Shown here piece by piece: positions 51,580 through 60,799 of a stretch of 64,000 nucleotides of DNA. Under the pieces are notes generated by a model. That model ran no database searches. It was not told the DNA's origin and saw only the letters and a program-made list of their open reading frames with translations. The DNA comes from a marine group bacterium Sva0996 bin134 (GTDB taxonomy: Bacteria > Actinomycetota > Acidimicrobiia > Acidimicrobiales > Bin134): NCBI GenBank assembly GCA_002239105.1, contig MPNQ01000011.1, positions 32,580 through 96,579 on the forward strand, written 5' to 3'. The translations under genes and the position numbers were made by a program. Position 1 is the first letter of the stretch; each line of letters begins with the position of its first letter.

Positions 51580-53052
51580 ATGGCTGACCAAGATGGAAAC
51601 GGCACAGCACCCAATGTCTTGTTGATCACCACAGATCAACATCGCTGGGATTGGCTTGGGTCCCATGGCACACCTGGGATTGTGACCCCGCACCTCGACG
51701 CGTTGGCGGGACGCGGTATGAGGATCACCGGTCATGTCACCAATTCGTCGGTGTGTGTACCGGCGCGGATCGGGCTGGCTACAGGGAGGACTCCGCTGTC
51801 AATCGGGGCGCAATCCAACAATGACGTTCTCGACTCCGCCCTGCCTACGTATTACCAACAGCTCCGCGATGCCGGCTACAAGGTCGGTGTGGTCGGCAAG
51901 CTCGACCTCGACAAGGGAGATCTCCAACATGGTCCCCGCGGCGATCGTCCCAAGGCATACCGCTGGGGGTTCACCCATCCCATCGAGACGCTGGGCAAGA
52001 TACTCGCCGGCCTTCCTTTCCCCGACGCACCGTCTGGCCCTTACAACATGTGGCTCAGAGAACAAGGTCTCTGGGAGAGTTTTCGAGATGACTACACCGC
52101 CCGGATGCAGGAGATATTCGCCGGACGCCCGGGGTTCGGCGGCGAGAAATCGCTTTCCGATCTGTGGTACCGAGACTCGGTGCTGCCAACCGAGGCGTGG
52201 ATTGACCACTGGATCGGCCGAAACGCGTGTGAATGGCTCGAGGAAGTGCCTAGTGGTTTCCCCTGGCACCTCTATGTCAGCTTCTGCGGGCCTCACGACC
52301 CGTTTGACCCACCGAGGGAGTTCGGAGAGCAATTCCGCGACGCCGATGTCCCTGAGCCCGTGCTCGACGACGGGACACCTCGGGCCAAGAGATTCGGCCA
52401 GTCACAGTCTGCTCTCCCTCCCGATGAGTTGATGAAAGCCCGCCGTCAGTACACAGCAGAACTGGCCGCCATCGACATCCAAATCGGCGAAATCCTGGCC
52501 ACGTTGGACGCGATCGGGCAAACCGACGACACCATCGTGATGTTCACTGCCGACCATGGCGAGATGCTGGGCGACCATCGCCTCTTCCAGAAACACTACG
52601 GCTATGAGCCGTCGATGAGGATCCCAATGATCGCGGCCGGACCGGGAATCTCCTGCGGGGTCAGCAACGCGCTGACCGAGCTCATTGACGTGACGGCCAC
52701 GATTCTCGACTACACCGCCACGGAGATCGAGGAGATCGACGGTCGCTCACTGCGCCCGATCTTCGAGCACGCCGAGGCTCAAATCCGGGATGCCACTACC
52801 TGTACCGAGCACCAGCATCGATCGATCCGCACCGACCAGTGGAAGTACATCCACAATGTCCAATCGCCAGACGACCCTCACGAGCTCTACAACCTGCTCG
52901 AAGACCCTGATGAGACCACAAACTTGATCGACTCTGAGCCCTCTACCGCAGAGGACCTTCTCCAGGGGCTGGTCGAGTTGCTTGGCGCCGACGAGGTACT
53001 GGCGCCAAGTGACGCTGAGTCAACTGGTTTCCTGGTTGCCGAGGGCCAATGA
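51580..53052 (+). CDS. Type I sulfatase (formylglycine-dependent)
   Basis: 490 residues of the alkaline-phosphatase-like sulfatase fold. APNVLLITTDQHRWDWLG is the N-terminal metal region. VCVPARIGLATGR carries the C-x-P-x-R formylglycine motif (Cys59 to Arg63). FCGPHDPFDPP and MFTADHGEMLGDHRLFQKHYGYEPSMRIPMI complete the active site. There is no signal peptide, so it is cytoplasmic. ATG 51580 is placed correctly behind AAGAAGGGAGG; GTG 51571 abuts it. It would need maturation by an FGE, and one is encoded at 791-1672. Codon use looks less GC-biased than its neighbours. Confidence 0.92.
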   Translation: MADQDGNGTAPNVLLITTDQHRWDWLGSHGTPGIVTPHLDALAGRGMRITGHVTNSSVCVPARIGLATGRTPLSIGAQSNNDVLDSALPTYYQQLRDAGYKVGVVGKLDLDKGDLQHGPRGDRPKAYRWGFTHPIETLGKILAGLPFPDAPSGPYNMWLREQGLWESFRDDYTARMQEIFAGRPGFGGEKSLSDLWYRDSVLPTEAWIDHWIGRNACEWLEEVPSGFPWHLYVSFCGPHDPFDPPREFGEQFRDADVPEPVLDDGTPRAKRFGQSQSALPPDELMKARRQYTAELAAIDIQIGEILATLDAIGQTDDTIVMFTADHGEMLGDHRLFQKHYGYEPSMRIPMIAAGPGISCGVSNALTELIDVTATILDYTATEIEEIDGRSLRPIFEHAEAQIRDATTCTEHQHRSIRTDQWKYIHNVQSPDDPHELYNLLEDPDETTNLIDSEPSTAEDLLQGLVELLGADEVLAPSDAESTGFLVAEGQ

Positions 53053-53077
53053 CAGCTGACACTCGCCACCCAGCGAT

Positions 53078-53842
53078 CTAGGAGCGACGAGGGCCGCCCC
53101 GGGTGCCCGGCCAGCGGGAGCCGCCGATGACATCGGCCATGGGCCAGAACGCATCGGGATCCAGCGGACCGGCGTTGGTGATCTGCCGATCAATCATCCG
53201 GTTGGTTACCAACTGCGCCGAAAGCTGCTCGACAATTGGGAAGTAGCGGGCTACCGGATCCCAGGGGCTTTCCAGCAACCGCAGTTCCCCGTCGATGTCT
53301 TCGACATGTACCTGCTCGAAAGTGGTGGCCACATCCACCACGTGGGGCGGGAAGTCGTATTCCTTCTCCGCGCCGCCGATGGCCCGGGAGTACTTGGTCC
53401 ACCACTCGTGCTCGGTGTACTCGCCGGCTTTCGGCTCCACCGCTCCGGTGACATCGCCCTCGAACTCGAAGAACGTGTAGCCCTGGTGGATGGTCCGGGC
53501 CTCTACCCGGTTGCCCAGGCGATAGAAGCGGATGTCGCACGGATACTTGGGCTGGCCGTTGATCTCGCCGCTGATGAAGATGGCGGCCTCCTGGTCAATG
53601 CCCAGGCCCAGGCTGTACTGACCGCTGGTGCCCTGCCAACTGGCCGGAACTTTCACGCTCACGCCGTACTCCGGTTCGCCCAGCACCGGTACGCAGTAAA
53701 CACCCACCGTGACAATCGGCTCACCCGGAGTCAGCCCTGGCGGGAGAATCTGCTCAATGCCAGCAGGGTCGGTCCGGTACTCAACGGTCAGCTTGGGCCA
53801 GCCGGCTACTTCACCAGGTCGGCTCATCGGTGTTTCAGTCAC
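53078..53842 (-). CDS. Acetoacetate decarboxylase-family protein
   Basis: About 254 residues. SRPGEVAGWPKLTVEYRTDP, VTVGVYCVPVLGEPEYGVSVKVPA, FISGEINGQPKYPCDIRFYR and the mid-region EARTIHQGYTFFEFEGDV fit the ADC fold; the Lys in GQPKYP sits where the Schiff-base Lys lies in ADC. Substrate uncertain; many members act on beta-keto or vinylogous acids. The start is either GTG 53842 behind GGAGG or ATG 53827. The open frame to 53989 is antisense to the next gene's promoter region and not favoured. Confidence 0.75.
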   Translation of the reverse strand: MTETPMSRPGEVAGWPKLTVEYRTDPAGIEQILPPGLTPGEPIVTVGVYCVPVLGEPEYGVSVKVPASWQGTSGQYSLGLGIDQEAAIFISGEINGQPKYPCDIRFYRLGNRVEARTIHQGYTFFEFEGDVTGAVEPKAGEYTEHEWWTKYSRAIGGAEKEYDFPPHVVDVATTFEQVHVEDIDGELRLLESPWDPVARYFPIVEQLSAQLVTNRMIDRQITNAGPLDPDAFWPMADVIGGSRWPGTRGGPRRS

Positions 53843-53969
53843 AGTGCCTCCAATGCTGGATATTACGAAACCGCCCGGTTCCGCTCGTCCAATTGCCGAC
53901 AGTGTATTCACCGCGCAAAAGCAGTGCACCGCTGCGGCCCCTAGTACCCAGTCTCGCCATACTGGTCTC

Positions 53970-54890
53970 ATGGGGTTTGCCGAGTTCATGGAACGGGCGC
54001 TCTATGACCCCGAGCACGGGTTCTACGAGTCAGGCCAGGCCGGGCGGCGCGGTGGCCACTTCATCACCAGCCCTGAGGTGGGACCGCTGTTCGGCGCGGT
54101 GGTGGGCCGGATGCTCGACCACCGCTGGGATGACCTGGGCCGGCCCGATCCGTTCACCGTGGTCGACGCCGGAGCCGGACCGGGAACTCTGGCCCGTACC
54201 GTGGCCAAGGCTGAACCCCACTGCATGCCCGCCCTGCGCTGGATCAATGTGGAGCGCAGCGCGGCCGGACGGTCCAGCCACACTGTGGGACAGTCCGCCA
54301 GGGCCATGCCCGAGGGCCCCATCACCGGGGTGATTGTTGCCAATGAGCTGCTCGACAACCTGCCCCTGCGCCTGTTCGACACCAACGGCCGTGAAGTGGG
54401 CGAAGACCCCGCTAGCCCTGATGCGCGGCTGACCCCCCGCCAAGACCAGGCCTGCACCTGGCTGGCCCAGGCCCTGTCCTTCTTGGATCGGGGCACGGTG
54501 GTGGTGATCGACTACATGAGCACCACCGAGAAGATGGCCACTCGGCCCTGGCCCGAGTGGCTCCGGACCTATCGCGGCCATGAGCGGGGTGAAGATCCTT
54601 GGACTGCCCCCGGCAGCCAGGACATCACCTGTGAGGTAGCCCTGGATCAACTAGCCGCAATGTGCCCGCCCACCCGGGTAAACAGTCAGGCCGAATGGCT
54701 GCGGGTCCACGGCATCGACGAGCTCGTGGACGAGGGCGCCGCCGCCTGGCGGGCCGGAGCCGTCCGAGGCGATCTGGCTGCGCTGACCGGAAGGAGTAGG
54801 ACCATAGAGGCCGAGGCCCTGCTCGACCCTGCCGGGCTGGGCGGTTTCACAGTGGCCGAATGGGACGTACCGGTCCCCCAGGGAGATTGA
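53970..54890 (+). CDS. MidA/NDUFAF7-family SAM-dependent methyltransferase
   Basis: 306 residues. MGFAEFMERALYDPEHGFYES, then GGHFITSPEVGPLFGAVVGRML, VVDAGAGPGTLARTVA (SAM site) and IVANELLDNLPLRLF are the order seen in MidA/NDUFAF7. The mitochondrial enzyme methylates an Arg of the NuoD-type subunit during complex I assembly. This one lies about 4 kb downstream of an 11-gene nuo operon, so a role in complex I maturation is plausible but not shown. Its stop abuts the stop of the convergent DUF6941 gene. Confidence 0.83.
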   Translation: MGFAEFMERALYDPEHGFYESGQAGRRGGHFITSPEVGPLFGAVVGRMLDHRWDDLGRPDPFTVVDAGAGPGTLARTVAKAEPHCMPALRWINVERSAAGRSSHTVGQSARAMPEGPITGVIVANELLDNLPLRLFDTNGREVGEDPASPDARLTPRQDQACTWLAQALSFLDRGTVVVIDYMSTTEKMATRPWPEWLRTYRGHERGEDPWTAPGSQDITCEVALDQLAAMCPPTRVNSQAEWLRVHGIDELVDEGAAAWRAGAVRGDLAALTGRSRTIEAEALLDPAGLGGFTVAEWDVPVPQGD

Positions 54891-55304
54891 TCAGGATTTG
54901 TTGCGCACCGCAGCCCGAAAGCCCAGGGCCACCGGGTTGGCCCCATCGGTGTCCGGCTGGATGGCCACCTGATACCGGCCCGGCGCCGGCAGCTTCATCC
55001 CTCGGAAATCAGCCACAAACGGCACGTTGACCAACTCGCCCGGGTCGTGCCCCGACCCCAGCTTCACTTGAACCTCTCCCGTTATCTCGGCCAGCTTCTG
55101 CCCGTCGGCGTCCTCAACCCTCACCCTGATCTTGTGGGGAGCTGTCGCCTCCACCGGGGACATCTCCAGCACCAGTGCCAGCATGACCCCTATCGGCGAG
55201 GGGAATGACTCCCGGTACACCCGGGTAATGCCCGCCGAGTTCACAAACAGGAGCCCTTCCCGAACTTGGGCGAAATCACACAGCGTCGCTACCCGGATAT
55301 CCAT
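54891..55304 (-). CDS. DUF6941 family protein
   Basis: 137 residues. LCDFAQVREGLLFVNSAGITRVYR at the start and KIRVRVEDADGQKLAEITGEV later match DUF6941, a small beta-sandwich-like family of unknown function widespread in actinobacteria. It is soluble, with no signal peptide. The gene is isolated: convergent with the methyltransferase and divergent from acetyl-CoA synthetase across 116 bp. Confidence 0.78.
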   Translation of the reverse strand: MDIRVATLCDFAQVREGLLFVNSAGITRVYRESFPSPIGVMLALVLEMSPVEATAPHKIRVRVEDADGQKLAEITGEVQVKLGSGHDPGELVNVPFVADFRGMKLPAPGRYQVAIQPDTDGANPVALGFRAAVRNKS

Positions 55305-55420
55305 TGCTCTCGATCAGCTCCCGGCCCGAAAACACGTCACTAGATGACCATATCGTCTGACAGGCGACAGAATGTAGGCTCGCACGCGCTGTTCCGCGAG
55401 AGGATCGGAAAGGACCGACC

Positions 55421-57379
55421 ATGGCCGACGCCACCATCGAGGACTATTACGTCGAGGAGCGCACCTTCGCTCCGTCCGCCGATTTCGCCGGCGCCGCACT
55501 GGCCAACGACCGCTCGCTCTATGACGAGGCAGACGCTGATTTCGAGTCGTTCTGGGCCCGGCAAGCCCGGGAACTGCTGAGTTGGGAAACCGACTTCCAC
55601 ACCGTGCTGGAGTGGGATCTGCCCTTTGCCCAGTGGTTCATCGGCGGCACCCTCAACGTGTCGTACAACTGCCTCGACCGCCACGTCGAAGCAGGCCAGG
55701 GCGACAAGATCGCCTTCCACTGGGAGGGTGAGCCGGGCGACACCCTCACCATCACCTATGCCGAACTGCTCGAAGAGGTGGCCAGGTTCGCCAACGTGCT
55801 CAAGAGCCTGGGGTTGGGCGCGGGCGATCGGGTGGCCATCTACATGCCGATGATCCCCGAGCTGCCGGTGGCCATGCTGGCCTGCACCCGCATCGGGGTG
55901 GCCCACTCGGTGATCTTTGGCGGCTTCTCTCCCGACGCCATCGTCGACCGCTGCGAAGATGCCGAGGCCCGCCTCATCATCACCGCCGATGCCGGTTACC
56001 GCCGAGGCGCTCCGTCGTTGCTGAAGCCCAACGTGGACACCGCGCTCAGCCAGGGTGCGGCCTCAGTGGAGCACGTCGTGGTGGTCAATCGCTGCGATAC
56101 CGACGTCGAAATGGCCGTTGGCCGAGATCTGTGGTGGCACGACCTCATGGCCGACGCCTCGGCCGACTGCCCACCAGAGGCCATGGACGCCGAAGCCCTC
56201 CTCTATCTGCTGTACACGTCGGGCACCACCGCCAAGCCCAAGGGCATCATGCACACCACCGGTGGCTATCTCACCCAGGTGGCCTTCACCCACAAGTACG
56301 TGTTCGACCTCAAGCCCGACACCGACGTGTACTGGTGCGCGGCCGACATCGGCTGGGTCACCGGCCACAGCTACATCGTCTACGGGCCTCTGGCCAACGG
56401 CGCCACCTCGGTCATATATGAGGGCACTCCCGATACCCCCGGCCGAGACCGGCTGTGGGACATCGTCGAGCGCTACGGCGTTACCCAGCTCTACACCGCC
56501 CCCACCGCCATCCGCACCTTCATGAAGTGGGGTGCCCAAGAGCCAGCCAAACACGACCTGTCCAGCCTGAGGGTGCTGGGCACGGTGGGCGAGCCCATCA
56601 ACCCCGAGGCGTGGATGTGGTACCACACCCACATCGGCGGCAGCAGCTGTCCCATTGTGGACACCTGGTGGCAGACCGAGACCGGCGGCCACATGATCTC
56701 CCCGCTGCCCGGCGTCACCACCACCAAGCCAGGTTCGGCCACCCACCCCATTCCCGGAGTGTTCGCCGAGCTGGTGGACGACGACGGCCGACCGGTGGAG
56801 CGGGGCGGCGGCTACCTCACCATCACGCACCCGTGGCCGTCGATGCTGCGGGGCATCTGGGGCGACCCCGATCGCTACCGGGAGACGTATTGGAGTCGGT
56901 TCGAGGGCCGCTATTTCGCCGGTGATGGGGCCAAGGTCGACGACGACGGCTACCTGTGGCTGCTGGGCCGGGTAGACGACGTGATGAACATCTCCGGCCA
57001 CCGCATCTCCACCACCGAGGTGGAATCAGCCCTGGTGGACCACGCCGCGGTGGCCGAGGCCGCGGTGGTGGGCGCGGCCGACGACACCACCGGCCAGGCC
57101 ATCATCGGCTACGTCATCCTGCGGGGCAGCCACGAAGCCACCGACGAGTTGGGCGAGGAGGTCCGCCAGCACGTGGCCACCAAACTTGGACCCATTGCCC
57201 GGCCCAAGACGGTGGTGCTGGTTCCTGACCTGCCCAAGACCCGCTCGGGCAAGATCATGCGCCGACTCCTGCGGGACGTGGCCGAGGGCCGCAGCCTGGG
57301 TGACACCACCACCCTGGCCGACCAGTCGGTAGTGGACGAGATCCGTACCCGAGCCGCCGAATCCCCCCAAGAAGATTGA
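55421..57379 (+). CDS. acs: Acetyl-CoA synthetase
   Basis: 652 residues, the normal Acs length. LLYTSGTTAKPKGIMHTTGG (ATP loop), WCAADIGWVTGHSYIVYGPL, VDTWWQTETGGHMI, YFAGDGAKVDDDGYLWLLGR and LPKTRSGKIMRRLLRD with the acetylatable catalytic Lys. It converts acetate, ATP and CoA to acetyl-CoA. ATG 55421 is preceded by GGAAAGGACCGACC. The HDAC-family protein at 34328 could in principle deacetylate it; this is inference only. Its stop overlaps the next gene (TTGA). Confidence 0.95.
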   Translation: MADATIEDYYVEERTFAPSADFAGAALANDRSLYDEADADFESFWARQARELLSWETDFHTVLEWDLPFAQWFIGGTLNVSYNCLDRHVEAGQGDKIAFHWEGEPGDTLTITYAELLEEVARFANVLKSLGLGAGDRVAIYMPMIPELPVAMLACTRIGVAHSVIFGGFSPDAIVDRCEDAEARLIITADAGYRRGAPSLLKPNVDTALSQGAASVEHVVVVNRCDTDVEMAVGRDLWWHDLMADASADCPPEAMDAEALLYLLYTSGTTAKPKGIMHTTGGYLTQVAFTHKYVFDLKPDTDVYWCAADIGWVTGHSYIVYGPLANGATSVIYEGTPDTPGRDRLWDIVERYGVTQLYTAPTAIRTFMKWGAQEPAKHDLSSLRVLGTVGEPINPEAWMWYHTHIGGSSCPIVDTWWQTETGGHMISPLPGVTTTKPGSATHPIPGVFAELVDDDGRPVERGGGYLTITHPWPSMLRGIWGDPDRYRETYWSRFEGRYFAGDGAKVDDDGYLWLLGRVDDVMNISGHRISTTEVESALVDHAAVAEAAVVGAADDTTGQAIIGYVILRGSHEATDELGEEVRQHVATKLGPIARPKTVVLVPDLPKTRSGKIMRRLLRDVAEGRSLGDTTTLADQSVVDEIRTRAAESPQED

Positions 57380-57867
57380 CCGAGAACGCCGGCCCTTCCC
57401 ACTGGACATGGCGGGACAGCCCCATCGGCGGCGGCCCCGCGGTGATCGTGGACGTGGACGGGGTCATCTCTGACGGCAGCGGCCGTCAGCATTTGGCCCA
57501 GGCTCGACGCTGGGACGAGTTCTTCGCTGGCTGCCCTGACGACCCCCCGCTGGAAGCGGCAATAGCCCTGGTCAACTCATTGGCCCCAGAAATAACAGTT
57601 GTTCTGCTCACCGCCCGCCCCTGGCCGCTGCTCGACGACACGGTGACTTGGTTGCAAGCCCACAGTGTCCGCTGGGATCTCCTTATCTTGCGACCCCCCC
57701 GCAGCGGCGACCGGTCGCGCGCCTACAAGGCCGCCGAAGTGGACAGTCTCCGCCAGCACGGTTTCGAATTGCTGTGCGCCCTCGAAGACGACCCCCGCAA
57801 CGTGGAGATGTACACCGAGGCCAACGTCCCGTGCCTCTACGTCTACTCCGGCTACTACGACCGCTGA
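57376..57867 (+). CDS. HAD-superfamily phosphatase-like protein
   Basis: 163 residues. AVIVDVDGVISDGSGRQHL carries the HAD D-x-D motif, VVLLTARPW the Thr motif, and CALEDDPRNVEMYTEANVPCLYVYSG the acidic motif and closing strand. It resembles polynucleotide-kinase 3'-phosphatase domains. Its substrate is unknown. It starts at TTG 57376, coupled to the acs stop. Confidence 0.78.
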   Translation: MTENAGPSHWTWRDSPIGGGPAVIVDVDGVISDGSGRQHLAQARRWDEFFAGCPDDPPLEAAIALVNSLAPEITVVLLTARPWPLLDDTVTWLQAHSVRWDLLILRPPRSGDRSRAYKAAEVDSLRQHGFELLCALEDDPRNVEMYTEANVPCLYVYSGYYDR

Positions 57868-57938
57868 CGAGCGAAAAATGCCGTCGGCCGATAGCCTGAC
57901 CTCCAGAATCTGATCTTCAATTTGGAGTGACCCAGGGC

Positions 57939-58799
57939 ATGAATACGATCAAGACAATCCTCCTGCTGGTGCTGATGGCGGCGCTGTTCGTGGCCGTCGG
58001 TGGGCTGCTGGGCGGCAGCGGAGGGCTGGCCTTCGGCATTGTCATCGCAGTGGTCGTGGTGGGTGGGTCTTACTGGTTCAGCGACAAGCTGGCCATCGCC
58101 TCGGCTCGGGCGGTGCCGGTCACCTCCGCGCAGCTCCCCCAATACCACGCCATCATGGAAGAGCTCACCACCAAGGCCCAGATTCCGATGCCCAAGCTGT
58201 ACGTGAGCCCCAACCCCCAGCCCAACGCCTTCGCCACCGGCCGAAATCCCAAACATGCTGCGGTGGCCATTACCGAGGGACTCATCAACCACCTGAGCTG
58301 GGATGAGATCCGGGGCGTTCTGGCCCACGAGCTGGCCCACATCCGCAATCGAGACATCCTCATAGGCTCGGTGGCCGCGGCCATCGCCATGGCCATCACT
58401 TTCGCCTCGCGCATCGCGGTGTGGGGAATGATCTTCTTCGGAGGCCGGGGCCGTGATCGGGGCATGGGCGACCTTGTCGGCGTGTTGATCGCCGCCATCT
58501 TGGCCCCCATTGCTGCCAGCTTGATCCAGATGGCCATCAGCCGCACCCGGGAGTATCAGGCCGACGCCTCCGCCGCCCGGCTCATTGGTGACGGCGAGCC
58601 ACTAGCCCGAGCACTGGAGAAGCTGAACGTCGCCTCCCAGCGCATCCCGGTCAACGTGCCGGTGGAACAGGCGTCGCACTACATCGTCAACCCGCTCACC
58701 GGCCGGGCCAACTTCCGCAGCCTGTTCAGCACCCACCCCCCCGCTGAAGAGCGCATCCGCCGCCTCCGCGCTGGCGAGTGGGTCCCCCAGGCGTACTAA
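57939..58799 (+). CDS. htpX: HtpX-type membrane zinc metalloprotease (M48)
   Basis: 286 residues. Two N-terminal transmembrane helices (KTILLLVLMAALFVAVGGLL and FGIVIAVVVVGGSYWFS), the zinc site HELAH (residues 130-134), two further helices, and the distal zinc Glu region REYQADASAARLIGD. It degrades misfolded membrane proteins. ATG 57939 gives the canonical MNTIKTILLL start; a GTG at 57927 adds four residues. Confidence 0.92.
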   Translation: MNTIKTILLLVLMAALFVAVGGLLGGSGGLAFGIVIAVVVVGGSYWFSDKLAIASARAVPVTSAQLPQYHAIMEELTTKAQIPMPKLYVSPNPQPNAFATGRNPKHAAVAITEGLINHLSWDEIRGVLAHELAHIRNRDILIGSVAAAIAMAITFASRIAVWGMIFFGGRGRDRGMGDLVGVLIAAILAPIAASLIQMAISRTREYQADASAARLIGDGEPLARALEKLNVASQRIPVNVPVEQASHYIVNPLTGRANFRSLFSTHPPAEERIRRLRAGEWVPQAY

Positions 58800-58816
58800 G
58801 CGGCTGGTGGCAACCC

Positions 58817-58930
58817 ATAAAATCCTAATTTTTGAGCTACACAGTCGTAATTAGGATTTTATCCGCCATAAAATCCTAACTTTTCTCTAAATCGGCTACC
58901 GTTAGGATTTTAGTGGCTATAAAATCCTAA
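58817..58930. promoter_or_regulatory. Five-copy phased operator array (ATAAAATCCTAA motif)
   Basis: The 12-mer ATAAAATCCTAA occurs at 58817-58828, 58868-58879 and 58919-58930 on the plus strand. Its complement TTAGGATTTTAT occurs at 58851-58862 and, with one mismatch, at 58902-58913. Copy starts differ by 34, 17, 34 and 17 bases, so all sites fall on a 17-bp lattice and the pair repeats every 51 bp. The last copy ends 3 bases before the AGGAGGGG Shine-Dalgarno of the AlbA_2 regulator gene. The sequence is very AT-rich for this genome. Confidence 0.85.
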
Positions 58931-58942
58931 TCAGGAGGGGTC

Positions 58943-60775
58943 GTGGTTGGTCCGACTTTCACCTACTTGCCTCCATTGCGACGTCGAGAAGAAGTTGAGC
59001 GCGTCCTTGAGGTACTTAGCCGAGGGACAGCGTCCGCTCAGGAATTGGAGTCAGCAGCCGTCGACATAAAAGAAGAAGCGGGCCGACGAGACAAGGACGG
59101 GACAATCCTCCCCGGGGCTAAGCAAAATGAGGGGGCAGCACAGCAACTGGCTGAGGCCGCTGCTTGCATGGCGAATTCCCCTGGTGGAGGAACCCTCGTC
59201 GTCGGCGTTGACGACAAGACCGGGGAAATTATCGGGGCGGACACCGACCCACAGTGGCTGCGAAGCAGAATCTACGACCTGACCGAGCGACAGTTGACCG
59301 TGGACGTGCAAAGCGTAGGGATAGGTGGCCGATTGCTGTTGGTTGTGGACGTACCCCAAGCCGTTCAACCAGTGGGCTACAAGCACGAGTTCAAGCATCG
59401 TGTTGACGCTCGATGCGTACCAGTCACCCTGACCGAACTCATGGGTGGTCTGTTCACCAGCTTGGCGGCTGATCCTTCTCACCAGCCATCGCAAATGCCG
59501 ATCGCTGACATCACCACCACTACAGAACAGGCGTTGCGTGATCAGCTCTCAAAGGTCGATTCAGAAAAAGCCCGATTAAACCGACGCGATCTACTCGGTC
59601 GTCTCGGCCTCATTGCAGGCGACGGCGAGCACCTGAACATGGCCGGGGAAACGCTCTTGGCCATCCGGGCACAGCCAACCATCGACTATTCGCATCGACA
59701 GGTTCCCGGCGGACCATCCACCGTTCGAGTCTCGCAGGGTGGCCACTCACTGCTGGAAGAAGTACTCGAAGTCGAAGCCGAGGCAAACCGCCATAACCCC
59801 ATCACAGAGATCGCCGATCGATTCCAAGTACACAGAATCCGTGCCATACCCGAGCGTTCGCTCCGCGAGGCAATCTTGAATGCAGTCTGCCACCGAGACT
59901 GGAGTTTGCAACGCCCCACAGTCGTGGAGCACATCGGAAACCACTTCCGTGTCACCTCCCCGGGAGGGTTCCCTGGCGGTGTCACGGAACGAAACATCAT
60001 CACTCATCCTTCCGCTCCGAGATATCAGACTCTGATGACCGCAATGCGCCAAATCGGGCTTGTGGAGCAGGAGGGTGTCGGCGTCGATCTGATGTTTGCC
60101 GACATGATCCGGATCGGAAGCCGCCCACCGCTGATTGAGACACTGACCGATCCTGCGGTCCAAATCAACCTTTATGGGAAGCCCGCTGATGGTAATTGGT
60201 ACAAACTCTTTGCCAACCTGCATCCACCAGAGGGTGGAGACGACGTTGACGCTGCATTACTTGTGTGGCGAGCAGCACAACCAGAATCCCCATTTCTCAC
60301 CAGCCTTTCATGCGCAGATCTTCTCCAACGTTCGCATGAGGACGCCGAAGAGGCGTTGCAAAGAGTGGCGTCCTACAAGCTAAGTCCCACTCTGCCCTCC
60401 TCTGGTGCCTCTGACGGTGCAATCGGTACAAGCCCCATCGGAACCACACCTGTTGGTGGCGGCGATATTGACAGACCTCCCCTGCTTGTTCCCATCCAGA
60501 CACCGCGGGGCACCCCTCCCGCTTGGCGACTCAGCAGCCAAACAAAATCTGCCCTTGGCCTCGACCGATCTCGAGATTCAATCGAGTGCGCGCTGGCCTG
60601 GGCCCGAGAACGCGAGCGGATCTCGTCAAGCGAATACTGCGAATTGACTGGCGTCGCTCAAGCCACCGCTACCAGCCGGCTCAAAGAACTGGCCGAAGAG
60701 GGCCGGATAGTCCCGAGCTCTAGCCTCGGTCGAGGCCGTGGATTTCACTACCTTCCATCTGGAGGCGACACCTAG
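58943..60775 (+). CDS. AlbA_2/HATPase_c_4 transcriptional regulator-like protein (Schlafen-type domain)
   Basis: 610 residues. Residues about 36-180 form the AlbA_2 domain (ELESAAVDIKEEAG, then CMANSPGGGTLVVGVDDKTGEIIG). Residues about 300-410 form the HATPase_c_4 region (RSLREAILNAVCHRDWS, then TSPGGFPGGVTERNII). A C-terminal winged helix has SSEYCELTGVAQATATSRLKELAEEGR. Such proteins are DNA-linked regulators, and the AlbA_2 fold is shared with Schlafen nucleases. GTG 58943 follows AGGAGGGG. The five-copy operator array is directly upstream, so it probably autoregulates. Its base use is less GC-rich than neighbours, suggesting transfer. Confidence 0.83.
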   Translation: MVGPTFTYLPPLRRREEVERVLEVLSRGTASAQELESAAVDIKEEAGRRDKDGTILPGAKQNEGAAQQLAEAAACMANSPGGGTLVVGVDDKTGEIIGADTDPQWLRSRIYDLTERQLTVDVQSVGIGGRLLLVVDVPQAVQPVGYKHEFKHRVDARCVPVTLTELMGGLFTSLAADPSHQPSQMPIADITTTTEQALRDQLSKVDSEKARLNRRDLLGRLGLIAGDGEHLNMAGETLLAIRAQPTIDYSHRQVPGGPSTVRVSQGGHSLLEEVLEVEAEANRHNPITEIADRFQVHRIRAIPERSLREAILNAVCHRDWSLQRPTVVEHIGNHFRVTSPGGFPGGVTERNIITHPSAPRYQTLMTAMRQIGLVEQEGVGVDLMFADMIRIGSRPPLIETLTDPAVQINLYGKPADGNWYKLFANLHPPEGGDDVDAALLVWRAAQPESPFLTSLSCADLLQRSHEDAEEALQRVASYKLSPTLPSSGASDGAIGTSPIGTTPVGGGDIDRPPLLVPIQTPRGTPPAWRLSSQTKSALGLDRSRDSIECALAWARERERISSSEYCELTGVAQATATSRLKELAEEGRIVPSSSLGRGRGFHYLPSGGDT

Positions 60776-60799
60776 CCACGAGCAATTTGAGTATTCCGA

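Noticed and set aside
58817..58930. CRISPR array
   Set aside because: Motif copies are 12 bases, alternate in orientation, and spacers are 5-6 or 22 bases; this fits an operator array, not CRISPR repeats.
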